Assembly: GCF_000298295.1 (NCBI RefSeq) | Contig: NZ_AMGM01000005.1 | Span: forward strand, 1 to 64,000 | Source of the DNA: Cecembia lonarensis LW9 | GTDB taxonomy: Bacteria > Bacteroidota > Bacteroidia > Cytophagales > Cyclobacteriaceae | DNA length: 64,000 nucleotides | Reading direction: 5' to 3' | Shown: positions 25,360 through 33,060 of the stretch, in pieces | How positions within the stretch are numbered: position 1 is the first letter of the stretch | Layout of the letters: each line of letters starts with the position of its first letter | Made by a program: the position numbers and the translations under genes | The notes under the pieces: model-generated | The model's input: only the letters and a program-made list of their open reading frames with translations | What the model was told of the DNA's origin: nothing | Databases searched by the model: none

Positions 25360-27111
25360 ATGAAACTGCCTCAAATCTTATATCCTCTGCCAAAAACTTT
25401 ACAATCCATCGGGAAAAAGTCGGCCCTTCTTGCGATTTCCAGACTATTGCTCTTTTTTACCATGCTGGCTTTGCTGATTATAGGCTTAAGTGATAATCCT
25501 CTTTTCTTAATTCCCTTGCCGTTCTTGACTTTGCTATTTGCGGCTTTGATCAATCGGTTCAATCATTACAAAGACTTAAAGGCATTCATTTTGGAACTTC
25601 AATTGATAGAATCAGAGGAAGCGCAACGTAAAAGCCGCGTCCTTCACGATTTTGACCCTGGTATTGAGTTTTTGGAAAAAAGCCACCCCTTCTGCAATGA
25701 CTTGGACCTCTTTGGGCAGCACTCATTATTCCAGCTTCTCAACCGAACAGTATCGGTTGGAGGTAGGGCTCTTCTTGCCCAGAGCATGAAGGCACAAATA
25801 GCGCCAAATCTTGCTAAAAAACAGTTTAAAGCCATTGAGGAATTAAGAAAAAGTCCTGAATTACTTCAACATTTCCAAGCGGCAGGCAGGGCCTTTTTCA
25901 AAGAGGAAAAAGATAAAAGGGGATTTTACCAATGGTTAAAAGAACCGGAAAATTGGCACCCTTTCTATTTGGCCTTGATGCTTATAGGACCAATTGGTGG
26001 CATCACATTAATGTCTGGGGTTTTATTAGCGGATTGGCCTGCTGCCTGGTTGGGCTTGTGGGTATTGTTTGGGACAGGCCTATTATCTCTTGTGTATAAA
26101 AATTTAAATATAGCCACAAAGATTTGGCCAAGCGCAGGAGATATAAAGACTTTCCGGATCTGGTCAGAATTTTTGGAAAAAGAAACTTTTACTGATCCAA
26201 AGTTGCAAGAAATACACCTCCAGTTTGCTGATGGGCAGTTTTCCAAGGCCATTAATTCATTAGAACAGATTTCTTTTTTGATTCAAAACAGGCTTAACTT
26301 GGTTTATGTCATCCTAAACTTTTTGTTTTGGCTGGACTTTTTCCTCTTGTGGCAGCTCAAGGGTTGGAAAAAGAACCATGGAACAGACCTTTCTAAAATC
26401 GAAAAAATCTTCGAACAATGGCAGGTTTTGATTTCACTTGCTGCCTTTTCCAACAGCGAAACCCTGCAGGGAAGGTTGGAATGGACAAATGCTGATCAAT
26501 TTGAATGTAGCAACATCAGACACCCCTTACTCAAAGCCAATCAGGCCATTGGCAATGATTTTGTCCTGCAGCATTACAAAAAAACAGTATTGCTGACAGG
26601 GGCAAACATGTCAGGGAAAACCACTTTTATGCGTACGCTTGGCATCAACTTGGTAATGGCTAATCTTGGCCTGAGGCCCATGGCTGAATCCATGACTGTA
26701 GGAAATTATTCTCTATATACCTCAATGCGCAATACGGATAACCTTGGAGAAAGCGTCAGCTCTTTTTATGCTGAACTATTTAGAATCCGACAGGTTCTTC
26801 AGGCAGCAGAAAAAGGAGAGTCCGTTTTTTTCCTTATGGATGAAATCCTTAAAGGAACCAACACAAAGGACCGAATTCTTGGCAGTGAAGCCTTGATAAA
26901 ACAGCTTGCGGCTTCAAAAGCCAAAGGCATTATATCTACCCATGACATTGAACTCAGCGACTTAGAAAAAGACTTGGCTTACCTCGTCAATTACAGTTTT
27001 CACAGCGAAATTTCAGATGATGAAATCCTATTTGATTATAAACTAAAAACCGGTCCCTGCCCAAGTTTTAATGCCCATAAACTTATGGAATTGATGGGTG
27101 TAAGGTTTTAA
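25360..27111 (+). CDS. Membrane-anchored MutS-like ATPase
   Basis: 583 aa. The C-terminal half is the MutS ATPase: Walker A GANMSGKTT at 414-422, SSFYAELFRIRQ, Walker B FFLMDEILKGTN and STHDIEL. The N-terminal half replaces the mismatch- and DNA-lesion-binding domains with hydrophobic segments: two near residues 25-65, two at about 205-245 and one near 310-330. It keeps part of the lever/clamp region (NRTVSVGGRALL). It is neither MutS (about 850 aa) nor MutS2 (no Smr domain). It is a member of a MutS-related branch seen in Bacteroidota; its role, perhaps at membrane-associated DNA, is unknown. Confidence 0.85.
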   Translation: MKLPQILYPLPKTLQSIGKKSALLAISRLLLFFTMLALLIIGLSDNPLFLIPLPFLTLLFAALINRFNHYKDLKAFILELQLIESEEAQRKSRVLHDFDPGIEFLEKSHPFCNDLDLFGQHSLFQLLNRTVSVGGRALLAQSMKAQIAPNLAKKQFKAIEELRKSPELLQHFQAAGRAFFKEEKDKRGFYQWLKEPENWHPFYLALMLIGPIGGITLMSGVLLADWPAAWLGLWVLFGTGLLSLVYKNLNIATKIWPSAGDIKTFRIWSEFLEKETFTDPKLQEIHLQFADGQFSKAINSLEQISFLIQNRLNLVYVILNFLFWLDFFLLWQLKGWKKNHGTDLSKIEKIFEQWQVLISLAAFSNSETLQGRLEWTNADQFECSNIRHPLLKANQAIGNDFVLQHYKKTVLLTGANMSGKTTFMRTLGINLVMANLGLRPMAESMTVGNYSLYTSMRNTDNLGESVSSFYAELFRIRQVLQAAEKGESVFFLMDEILKGTNTKDRILGSEALIKQLAASKAKGIISTHDIELSDLEKDLAYLVNYSFHSEISDDEILFDYKLKTGPCPSFNAHKLMELMGVRF

Positions 27112-27125
27112 TAAATATTGGCGTT

Positions 27126-27140
27126 TGGCACAATCATTGC
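27126..27140 (+). promoter_or_regulatory. Sigma-54-type promoter
   Basis: TGGCAC, five bases, TTGC is a perfect match to the -24/-12 consensus of RpoN promoters. It lies 15 bp after the mutS-like stop and 45 bp before the start of the 50-aa membrane protein gene. Activator sites are not evident in the short upstream region. Confidence 0.65.
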
Positions 27141-27185
27141 GCTAAATTGATTGTAAACCAATTATTTAACTAAAACCAAACTACC

Positions 27186-27338
27186 ATGAGCTCTTTATTG
27201 TATTTGATAGCCTTGATCTTAATTGTGGGCTGGATTTTCGGATTCTTTGTTTATAGTGTGGGTGGACTGATCCATATTTTATTGGTATTGGCTGTCGTAT
27301 CTGTATTACTCAGACTGATCGGCGGGAGATCCGTGTAG
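27186..27338 (+). CDS. lmo0937-type small membrane protein (DUF5670-like), 50 aa
   Basis: ATG at 27186 to TAG at 27336-27338. The protein has two hydrophobic helices joined by a short loop (LIALILIVGWIFGFF and IHILLVLAVVSVLLRLI) and ends GGRSV. The pattern fits the lmo0937 / DUF5670 family of two-helix membrane proteins, whose members are often stress-induced. A sigma-54-type promoter lies directly upstream and a terminator follows, so it is a monocistronic unit. Confidence 0.8.
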   Translation: MSSLLYLIALILIVGWIFGFFVYSVGGLIHILLVLAVVSVLLRLIGGRSV

Positions 27339-27361
27339 CATCTTATCCTGATATATTTAAG

Positions 27362-27385
27362 AACCCTTTTACAAGGGTTTTTTTC
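27362..27385 (+). terminator. Terminator of the 50-aa membrane protein gene
   Basis: AACCCTT (27362-27368) pairs with AAGGGTT (27373-27379) around TTAC, followed by TTTTT. Confidence 0.85.
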
Positions 27386-27424
27386 ATTATTTACCCAAAG
27401 TTTCTGCATGCTGCATTTTTCTCT

Positions 27425-27432
27425 TATTTTTG
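27425..27432 (+). promoter_or_regulatory. TAnnTTTG -7 element for purK
   Basis: TATTTTTG matches the Bacteroidota -7 consensus and ends 20 nt before the GTG start of purK. A confident -33 element is not seen. Confidence 0.4.
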
Positions 27433-27452
27433 AACAAACAACGCTTTAGGCA

Positions 27453-28592
27453 GTGCAAAAAAATTACCAGCAAAAAACTTTAGGCATTTTGGGAGGTGGT
27501 CAACTTGGCCGCATGGTCATCCAATCTGCCATCAGTTATAATATTGACATTCACATTTTAGATCCCGACCCAGAGGCTCCCTGCAAATCGATTTGCCAAA
27601 AATTCACACGAGGAAGTCTTACCGATTTTGAAACAGTCTATGCATTCGGCAAAGATTGTGACATCATTACCATAGAAATTGAAAATGTCAATACCGAGGC
27701 CCTTGAAAAACTGGTAGAGGAGGGCAAAGAAGTTTTTCCCCAACCCCAATTGATCCGGTTAATTCAGGATAAAAGGCTTCAAAAGACCTTTTATAAAGAG
27801 AAGGGGATTCCGACGGCAGACTTTATACTGACCGAAAATAAAGAAGAAGTCAAACACCAGGCTGCATTTCTTCCTGCGGTGAACAAATTGGGAAAGGAGG
27901 GCTATGACGGCAGGGGCGTACAAATCTTAAAAACCAAAGATGACCTCGACAAAGCATTTGACAAACCAGGGTTATTGGAAAAATTGATTGATTTCGACAG
28001 GGAAATTGCAGTCATTGTGGCTAAAAACCCAAAAGGTGAAATCATAAGCTATCCCTCTGTAGAATGTGCCTTCCATCCTACAGCCAACTTGGTGGAATTC
28101 TTGTTTGCTCCGGCGGAGATTCCTGAAGCCATTGAAACCAAAGCCCAGGAAATTGCTAAAAAAGTAATCCAGGAACTTGGTCTTATCGGTATCCTTGCCG
28201 TAGAAATGTTTGTTACCAAATCAGGGGAAATTTTGGTCAATGAAATTGCTCCCCGGCCCCACAATTCCGGCCACCACAGCATAGAAGCTAATTTTACCTC
28301 CCAATTTGAACAACATCTCCGCGCAGTCATGAATATGCCCCTTGGAGATACCTCATTAAGAAGCCCTGCAGCTATGGTCAATTTATTGGGAGAAGATGGC
28401 TTTCAAGGGGAGGCATTTGTAGAAGGCATGGATGAGGCTATGAAAGAAAAAGGAGTCTATATCCATTTATACGGTAAAAAAATAACCAAACCATTTAGAA
28501 AAATGGGACATGTGACCATTTTGGATGAAAATATGGATAGCCTCAAAAGCAGGGCTGTTAAAATCAAAAATATCATTAAAGTTAAAGCCTGA
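27453..28592 (+). CDS. purK: 5-(carboxyamino)imidazole ribonucleotide synthase
   Basis: 379 aa ATP-grasp enzyme of de novo purine synthesis: converts AIR, ATP and bicarbonate to N5-CAIR. Signatures are [16 protein letters not shown] at the start, [14 protein letters not shown], and [17 protein letters not shown]. The start is a GTG at 27453; there is no in-frame ATG before the essential N-terminal motif. purE follows after 5 bp, so the two successive enzymes are made together. Confidence 0.96.
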   Translation: MQKNYQQKTLGILGGGQLGRMVIQSAISYNIDIHILDPDPEAPCKSICQKFTRGSLTDFETVYAFGKDCDIITIEIENVNTEALEKLVEEGKEVFPQPQLIRLIQDKRLQKTFYKEKGIPTADFILTENKEEVKHQAAFLPAVNKLGKEGYDGRGVQILKTKDDLDKAFDKPGLLEKLIDFDREIAVIVAKNPKGEIISYPSVECAFHPTANLVEFLFAPAEIPEAIETKAQEIAKKVIQELGLIGILAVEMFVTKSGEILVNEIAPRPHNSGHHSIEANFTSQFEQHLRAVMNMPLGDTSLRSPAAMVNLLGEDGFQGEAFVEGMDEAMKEKGVYIHLYGKKITKPFRKMGHVTILDENMDSLKSRAVKIKNIIKVKA

Positions 28593-28597
28593 ATACC

Positions 28598-29113
28598 ATG
28601 AGCACACAAGTAGGAATCATCATGGGCAGCCAATCTGACCTGCCTATCATGTCAGAAGCAGCATTAGTTTTGGAAGAACTGGGTGTACCCTATGAACTTA
28701 CTGTTGTTTCGGCCCATAGAACTCCGGAAAGAATGGTGTCGTATGCCAATGAAGCCAGAGAACGAGGTCTAAAAGTCATCATAGCAGGAGCCGGTGGTGC
28801 TGCCCATTTACCAGGAATGGTGGCCTCTATGACCTCTTTGCCGGTAATTGGTGTACCCATCAAATCCTCCAATTCGATTGATGGATGGGACAGTATATTA
28901 TCCATCCTACAAATGCCGGGAGGTATTCCAGTGGCCACAGTGGCTTTAAATGGGGCAAAAAATGCAGGAATTCTAGCAGCTTCTATGATCGGTGCATTTG
29001 ATCCTGAAATAGCAAAGAAGCTGGATCAGTATAAAATAAACCTCAAAGAAAAAGTTGAAAATTCTGCTCAAGAAATTGAAACAAAAGGCTGGAGGCTCAC
29101 GTTAGGGATTTAG
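28598..29113 (+). CDS. purE: N5-carboxyaminoimidazole ribonucleotide mutase
   Basis: 171 aa; converts N5-CAIR to CAIR, the step after PurK. Signatures are [23 protein letters not shown] with the catalytic His, [12 protein letters not shown] and GVPIKSS. The presence of purK shows that this is the class I (mutase) type. Terminated by a strong GC-rich hairpin. Confidence 0.97.
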   Translation: MSTQVGIIMGSQSDLPIMSEAALVLEELGVPYELTVVSAHRTPERMVSYANEARERGLKVIIAGAGGAAHLPGMVASMTSLPVIGVPIKSSNSIDGWDSILSILQMPGGIPVATVALNGAKNAGILAASMIGAFDPEIAKKLDQYKINLKEKVENSAQEIETKGWRLTLGI

Positions 29114-29147
29114 ACATTTGTAGAAAGTTTACTAGATTGATTGGTTG

Positions 29148-29170
29148 GCGGGCCCCAAAGGCCCGCTTTT
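29148..29170 (+). terminator. Terminator of purKE
   Basis: GCGGGCC (29148-29154) pairs with GGCCCGC (29160-29166) around CCAAA, followed by TTTT. Confidence 0.85.
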
Positions 29171-29193
29171 GTCGTTTTAAACTAAAAAATGTA

Positions 29194-29358
29194 ATGGATC
29201 TTAAAAGAATCATCAAGTTCAAGTTGGGGTCAGAAGACTGGGAAATGCCTTTGGGCGTATTGCTCTTATTGGGAGGCATAACCCTTGTACTCATGATCGC
29301 TGGTGCTTATTTGGGTTTTGCATTCGGTGAAAGACAGTTTGGAAGCAACACCCCATAA
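29194..29358 (+). CDS. Small single-pass membrane protein, 54 aa
   Basis: Starts at ATG 29194 (MDLKRIIKFKLG); the open frame extends back to 29137 but that part overlaps the purE terminator. A charged N-terminus, a membrane helix (about residues 19-42, LGVLLLLGGITLVLMIAGAY) and a short tail GERQFGSNTP. Family not recognised; the clean topology suggests a real protein. Confidence 0.5.
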   Translation: MDLKRIIKFKLGSEDWEMPLGVLLLLGGITLVLMIAGAYLGFAFGERQFGSNTP

Positions 29359-29379
29359 AAAAGAGGCTGTCTTATAAAT

Positions 29380-29460
29380 AGATCTTCAGATTTATTGCCT
29401 TAACAAAATTCCGTTTCAGAATCAATCCCTTTGTGACTAAGTGGCTTTGTGGCTAAAAAT
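29380..29460. repeat. Intergenic repeat-like sequence
   Basis: Non-coding stretch that includes TGACTAAGTGGCTTTGTGGC (29432-29451). Phrases of this 'tttgtggcttagtggc' type recur between genes in Bacteroidota; a related phrase, CTTTGCGCACTTTGTGGTTT, appears at 58991-59010. No coding potential seen. Repeat status is inferred from general resemblance. Confidence 0.3.
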
Positions 29461-29560
29461 GCTGCCAAGGCTATAAGACACAAAGTTTCACCAAATAAAC
29501 ACCAAATAAAATTTGGGCAATTTTTTGAGGCATTTACTTATGAGACATCCTCAACTTTTT

Positions 29561-29775
29561 AACCCGGATTATGCATTAGTTTTCGTAGTAGCTTGTCCCG
29601 ACTATCGGGAAGAGTTAAAAACACAAATCAAGCATTTAGCTCATTCACCATCCCGTACGCACGGGATGGTGAATGAGCTAAATACAGTGAGGCGATTGAT
29701 TATGTCCGCCGCGGCGGATAAGCTCGTAATAACCTGTGCGCCGTGGCGTAGAATTCATAATGCATATTTCGGGTT
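29561..29775. mobile_element. MITE-like element, 215 bp, no transposase
   Basis: The ends are imperfect terminal inverted repeats: AACCCGGATTATGCATTA (29561-29578) and, on the other strand, AACCCGAAATATGCATTA (29775-29758), 16 of 18 identical. Inside are three palindromes: TCCCGA-CTA-TCGGGA (29596-29610), a perfect 23-bp-arm hairpin (29634-29656 / 29661-29683) and TCCGCCGCGGCGGA (29705-29718). There is no ORF with protein character. The layout is that of a non-autonomous miniature element. I could not identify a target-site duplication or the parent transposase. Confidence 0.6.
29634..29683. repeat. Perfect long inverted repeat (23-bp arms, 4-nt loop)
   Basis: Left arm 29634-29656 and right arm 29661-29683 are exact reverse complements separated by ACGC. 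The core is CACCATCCCGT / ACGGGATGGTG. It lacks a T run, so it is not a terminator, and it sits at the centre of the MITE-like element. Confidence 0.9.
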
Positions 29776-29779
29776 TAAA

Positions 29780-30136
29780 TTAAAATGGTAAAATATCGTC
29801 AGCGCTATCGTCAGAAAAACTGGTAACATCAGGCATCTGGCCTGAAGCCTGGGCCTGTGAACTACCGGCACCACCTGCCTTTTCCATTTTCCAAACTTTT
29901 ACATCTGTATACCATCGGCCATTGTACTCCCTACTTTCAATATCTATGGAAGCATTGACCTGATCCCCTTGCTTGACGCCAAATTGGTCAATGTTGTCTC
30001 CCCAAACTACCATACACACCTTTTTGGGATAATTGCCCGCTGTTTCTAGTATGTATTCCTGCTTTCTCCACTGTCCGTTTTTACCTGTGCCATTGATTTC
30101 AGGCATTACCTGAATTATTTTTCCACTTATTTCCAT
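29780..30136 (-). CDS. DUF3127 family protein with SSB-like acidic tail
   Basis: 118 aa. The first 80 residues form an OB-like beta domain (ISGKIIQVMPEI, QEYILETAGNYPKKVCMVVWGD, GDQVNASIDIESREYNGRWYTDVKVWKME), the DUF3127 pattern. A flexible Gly/Ser/Gln linker leads to the C-terminus DDSADDILPF. That ending closely resembles the acidic DDDIPF tip with which single-stranded DNA-binding proteins recruit repair and replication partners. A single-strand nucleic-acid-binding role is therefore plausible, but inferred. Confidence 0.85.
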   Translation of the reverse strand: MEISGKIIQVMPEINGTGKNGQWRKQEYILETAGNYPKKVCMVVWGDNIDQFGVKQGDQVNASIDIESREYNGRWYTDVKVWKMEKAGGAGSSQAQASGQMPDVTSFSDDSADDILPF

Positions 30137-30526
30137 AGCGTAATTTTAACTTTAAAAACGAAGGTAAGGAATTGCTAAGAAAATGCCTTACACCATTACC
30201 CTTAAAAAAATACCAAAATAAAAATTGACTTTCCACAACTTGTGGCACAATAAATGCTTTATTTTTCGTTAGTTTCCCAGTCTAATTTTTGTTTTACAAC
30301 CTCCTTAAAAAGACGGTTGGAACAAAATATTATTTTATTTTTAAAGGCTTTAGTCCAATCTAATTTCATTTTATTTATTTATTTCCATAATTTTTATAAA
30401 AAAATCAAATTGATTATTGCATGTCTCTTTGGGAATGAATACATTTGAATTCAGCGAAATTATATTGTTTCACCCCAAATCATATACTATGGCATAAACC
30501 TCTACGTTATTTAACAGTCTATTAGT
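30137..30526. other. Intergenic region upstream of the sigma factor gene
   Basis: AT-rich, 390 bp. It holds a sigma-54-like site at 30243 and presumably the promoters of the DUF3127 gene (minus) and the sigma factor gene (plus). An open frame at 30254-30448 has a Phe/Ile/Lys composition dictated by A/T runs and I do not regard it as a gene. No hairpin terminator or known riboswitch seen. Confidence 0.5.
30243..30257 (+). promoter_or_regulatory. Imperfect sigma-54-like site
   Basis: TGGCAC, five bases, ATGC: one mismatch from the RpoN consensus (TTGC). It points toward the sigma factor gene 270 bp away, with no confident gene directly downstream. Confidence 0.25.
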
Positions 30527-31129
30527 ATGAGTAAAAAGTTAGGTCCTAGAGACGCTGAACTGATTTCACAGTACAGAAGCGGAAATGAAGCCGCATTTGA
30601 AACTTTGGTAGACCGGTATAAATCAAAGGTTTATACCACCATCTATCTGATCGTAAAAGATCAAGGTGTTGCAGAGGATTTATTGCAGGATGTTTTTGTC
30701 AAGGTAATCCACAAGCTTAATGCCGATGGTTATAACGAAGAGGGTAAATTCCAGCCATGGTTAATGCGCATTGCGCATAATCTAGCTATTGATTATTTCA
30801 GGAAAGCCAAACGGTATCCCACCATTGTAATGGAGGACGGTGCCAACCTGTTTAATACGCTCAGGTTTGCAGATCAAACCGTAGAAGATCAGAAAATCAA
30901 GGAAGATACCTTGGAACTTATCCGGAAATTGATCGATGAATTGCCGGAAACGCAGAAGCAGGTTTTGATCATGCGACACTATATGGACCTGAGTTTTCAG
31001 GAAATAGCAGAGCAAACCGGCGTGAGTATCAATACAGCTTTGGGAAGAATGCGTTATGCGTTGATCAATATGAGAAAAAAAATGAAACAATTAAATTTTG
31101 CCTATGACAAAACCTTTTACCCAAAATGA
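30527..31129 (+). CDS. RNA polymerase sigma-70 family (ECF) factor
   Basis: 200 aa. Region 2 reads FETLVDRYKSKVYTTIYLIVKDQGVAEDLLQDVFVKV with the typical region 2.3/2.4 RIAHNLAIDYFRKAKR; region 4 reads LPETQKQVLIMRHYMDLSFQEIAEQTGVSINTALGRMRYAL. This is an extracytoplasmic-function type factor of the SigW-like kind. The downstream 80-aa ORF overlaps its end by 26 bp. No canonical anti-sigma factor with membrane helix is next to it. Confidence 0.93.
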   Translation: MSKKLGPRDAELISQYRSGNEAAFETLVDRYKSKVYTTIYLIVKDQGVAEDLLQDVFVKVIHKLNADGYNEEGKFQPWLMRIAHNLAIDYFRKAKRYPTIVMEDGANLFNTLRFADQTVEDQKIKEDTLELIRKLIDELPETQKQVLIMRHYMDLSFQEIAEQTGVSINTALGRMRYALINMRKKMKQLNFAYDKTFYPK

Positions 31130-31346
31130 CCTGATAAGATACGTCTATCAGGAAATGAATGAGGGAGAGCATGAACGATTAGTGCAGGCCTTGCATGAAG
31201 ATGTTGCTTTAATGCAAGAATATTTAGAACTGCTGAGCACAATCGACCAATTGGACCAACTCATACTCCAGCCTTCTGATAAAGTAGTAAAGGGCATAAT
31301 GAAAAAAGCCAATTCTACGGGACTCGAAAAAATCAAATCGTTTTAG
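31104..31346 (+). CDS. Short cytoplasmic partner of the sigma factor, 80 aa
   Basis: ATG at 31104 inside the sigma gene; 80 aa. The N-terminal FTQNDLIRYVYQEMNEGEHERLVQAL resembles the first helices of zinc-less anti-sigma domains (a 'D-L-I-R-Y-x-Y-x-E' helix pair). There is no membrane helix or CxxC. It may be a minimal, cytosolic anti-sigma or adaptor; this is inference from position and helical pattern. A terminator follows, so sigma gene and partner form a complete operon. Confidence 0.7.
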   Translation: MTKPFTQNDLIRYVYQEMNEGEHERLVQALHEDVALMQEYLELLSTIDQLDQLILQPSDKVVKGIMKKANSTGLEKIKSF

Positions 31347-31355
31347 AACAACGGT

Positions 31356-31387
31356 AAACCTGAAAGCAGTACTTTCAGGTTTTTTTA
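31356..31387 (+). terminator. Terminator of the sigma factor operon
   Basis: AAACCTGAAAG (31356-31366) pairs with CTTTCAGGTTT (31372-31382) around CAGTA, followed by more T. It also lies at the end of the convergent esterase gene. Confidence 0.85.
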
Positions 31388-32281
31388 TAAATGTTGATTG
31401 ATAAAATCTTCTATTTTTTGAATCATTTCCTTGTAAATACGCTCTGTAAAACCATGACCTTGACCGGGATAATACTCAAAAAACTTGGGCACTGCATTTT
31501 CCCTCAATTTTTCCTCCAACTTAAAGCTTTGCGCAATAGGTACAATGTCGTCTTGGTCCCCATGAAAAAAGGCAGTCGGAACTGATCCCGCATCTATAAA
31601 ATTGATCGGGGAAGAAGCCAAATAACGTTCTCTGTCCCGCTGAGGATCACCGACCAATCTTGATAATAGAAATTCAATTAAATTGTTGCCGTTGCCCAAA
31701 GTCAAAAGATCCGTAGGTGGAAAAATAGCTACAGCCAACTTTACCATCCCGGCATTGTTATTTTTATAACTGTGCAACAAACTCAAATGACCGCCAGCAC
31801 TCCCACCGGCCAAAATCACCTGCTCTGAAACATTCCACTCCTTCAACTTGGATTGAATAAAGTGCAGGGCTTTTTGAATATCTTCTTCCTGATTGGGAAA
31901 CCTATTGGTACCAGTGACAAGATCAAAAAGGCGGTAATTCAAAGAAATGTAGGCATAATCACTTTGAACAGCTTCAAACCATGGCTTGAAACCACTGAAC
32001 TCTGATTTGTCCCCATCTACCCAAGCCCCGCCGTGAATCCAGATCAACACCCTTGTATTTTGAGTGCTCCGATTGGCTGGAAGGAACACATCCATTTTTT
32101 GACGGTCAAAGCTTCCATAGGAGACATCTAGTAATTCCAATGGTTTACTGGGGTCCGCTATGGGTTCAGTAACTTTTTCATCATGACAAGAAGATAACAG
32201 AAATACCCCTATTAAAACCAGACCACTCCAAAAGTTAAATTTTTTACTTGAGTACAAATCATTCAGCCTATTGATGCGCAT
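31385..32281 (-). CDS. Alpha/beta hydrolase lipoprotein (esterase)
   Basis: 298 aa from ATG at 32281. The lipobox is LLSSC. The hydrolase fold shows the oxyanion-hole HGGAW, nucleophile elbow GGSAGG, acid in HGDQDDIVP and catalytic His in GQGHGF. This is the BD-FAE / carboxylesterase-like (HSL-type) branch. It probably faces the periplasm or outer membrane and hydrolyses an ester, possibly on a glycan or lipid. The substrate is unknown. It is a single gene. Confidence 0.88.
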   Translation of the reverse strand: MRINRLNDLYSSKKFNFWSGLVLIGVFLLSSCHDEKVTEPIADPSKPLELLDVSYGSFDRQKMDVFLPANRSTQNTRVLIWIHGGAWVDGDKSEFSGFKPWFEAVQSDYAYISLNYRLFDLVTGTNRFPNQEEDIQKALHFIQSKLKEWNVSEQVILAGGSAGGHLSLLHSYKNNNAGMVKLAVAIFPPTDLLTLGNGNNLIEFLLSRLVGDPQRDRERYLASSPINFIDAGSVPTAFFHGDQDDIVPIAQSFKLEEKLRENAVPKFFEYYPGQGHGFTERIYKEMIQKIEDFINQHL

Positions 32282-32372
32282 ATCCAAACAAACGTTTAAT
32301 GCAAATACTTGTTATTAAGTACTAGGTTAAACTTTAATTCTTTAAAATTGTAACCATAAGTCATCAATTATC

Positions 32373-33059
32373 ATGCTTAAAAAAGAAAGGTACACCGCTT
32401 TTATCGATTATTTTTCCAACCACATGCCCGTGGCTGAAACAGAACTCTTCTATGAAAACCCCTTTCAGTTGCTCATAGCAGTCGTCCTATCCGCCCAATG
32501 CACGGATAAAAGGGTCAATATGCATACTCCTGCCATTTTTAGGGATTTTCCTACCCCGGCGCATCTGGCTGCCTCCAACTTTGAAGAATTATTCCCGTAT
32601 ATAAAGTCCATTTCCTACCCCAATAACAAAACCAAGCACCTGCTAGGGCTGGGAAAGAAATTGGTAGAGGAGTTTAACAGTGAAATCCCCTCAACAGTAG
32701 AAGAACTGGTCAAATTACCAGGTGTTGGCAGAAAAACTGCCAATGTCATTACCTCCGTGGTTTGGAATCAACCTAATATGGCTGTGGACACCCATGTATT
32801 TCGGGTCTCCAAAAGATTGGGACTTGTTCCCCAGAATGCCAAAACACCACTGGAAGTAGAAAAGCAGCTGGTCAAACACATCCCTAAAAAACATATTCAT
32901 ATTGCCCATCATTGGCTTATTCTTCACGGCAGGTACACTTGCCTTGCGCGAAAACCCAAGTGCCTGGAATGCCCCATCACACATTTTTGTAGGTATTTTG
33001 AAAAAAATAAAGTACAAATCCTGAACCTGGAAAATAATAGCGCGCTTTCCAAAACCTAA
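32373..33059 (+). CDS. nth: Endonuclease III
   Basis: 228 aa DNA glycosylase / AP lyase that removes oxidised pyrimidines in base excision repair. Helix-hairpin-helix LPGVGRKTANV carries catalytic Lys121; Asp139 is in VDTHVFRV (Lys120/Asp138 in E. coli). The [4Fe-4S] ligands appear as C-x6-C-x2-C-x5-C (CLARKPKCLECPITHFC). It is followed after one base by asnB. Confidence 0.96.
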   Translation: MLKKERYTAFIDYFSNHMPVAETELFYENPFQLLIAVVLSAQCTDKRVNMHTPAIFRDFPTPAHLAASNFEELFPYIKSISYPNNKTKHLLGLGKKLVEEFNSEIPSTVEELVKLPGVGRKTANVITSVVWNQPNMAVDTHVFRVSKRLGLVPQNAKTPLEVEKQLVKHIPKKHIHIAHHWLILHGRYTCLARKPKCLECPITHFCRYFEKNKVQILNLENNSALSKT

Positions 33060-33060
33060 T

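Noticed and set aside
29137-29193. Upstream extension of the 54-aa membrane protein
   Set aside because: It would be translated from within the purE terminator and starts with a non-ATG codon.
29513-29791. 92-aa ORF through the MITE-like element
   Set aside because: It crosses perfect palindromes and terminal repeats and overlaps the DUF3127 gene end; the DNA structure explains the sequence better.
30254-30448. 64-aa Phe/Ile-rich ORF upstream of the sigma gene
   Set aside because: Composition follows the A/T runs of the DNA and the ORF starts inside the sigma-54-like site; likely chance.
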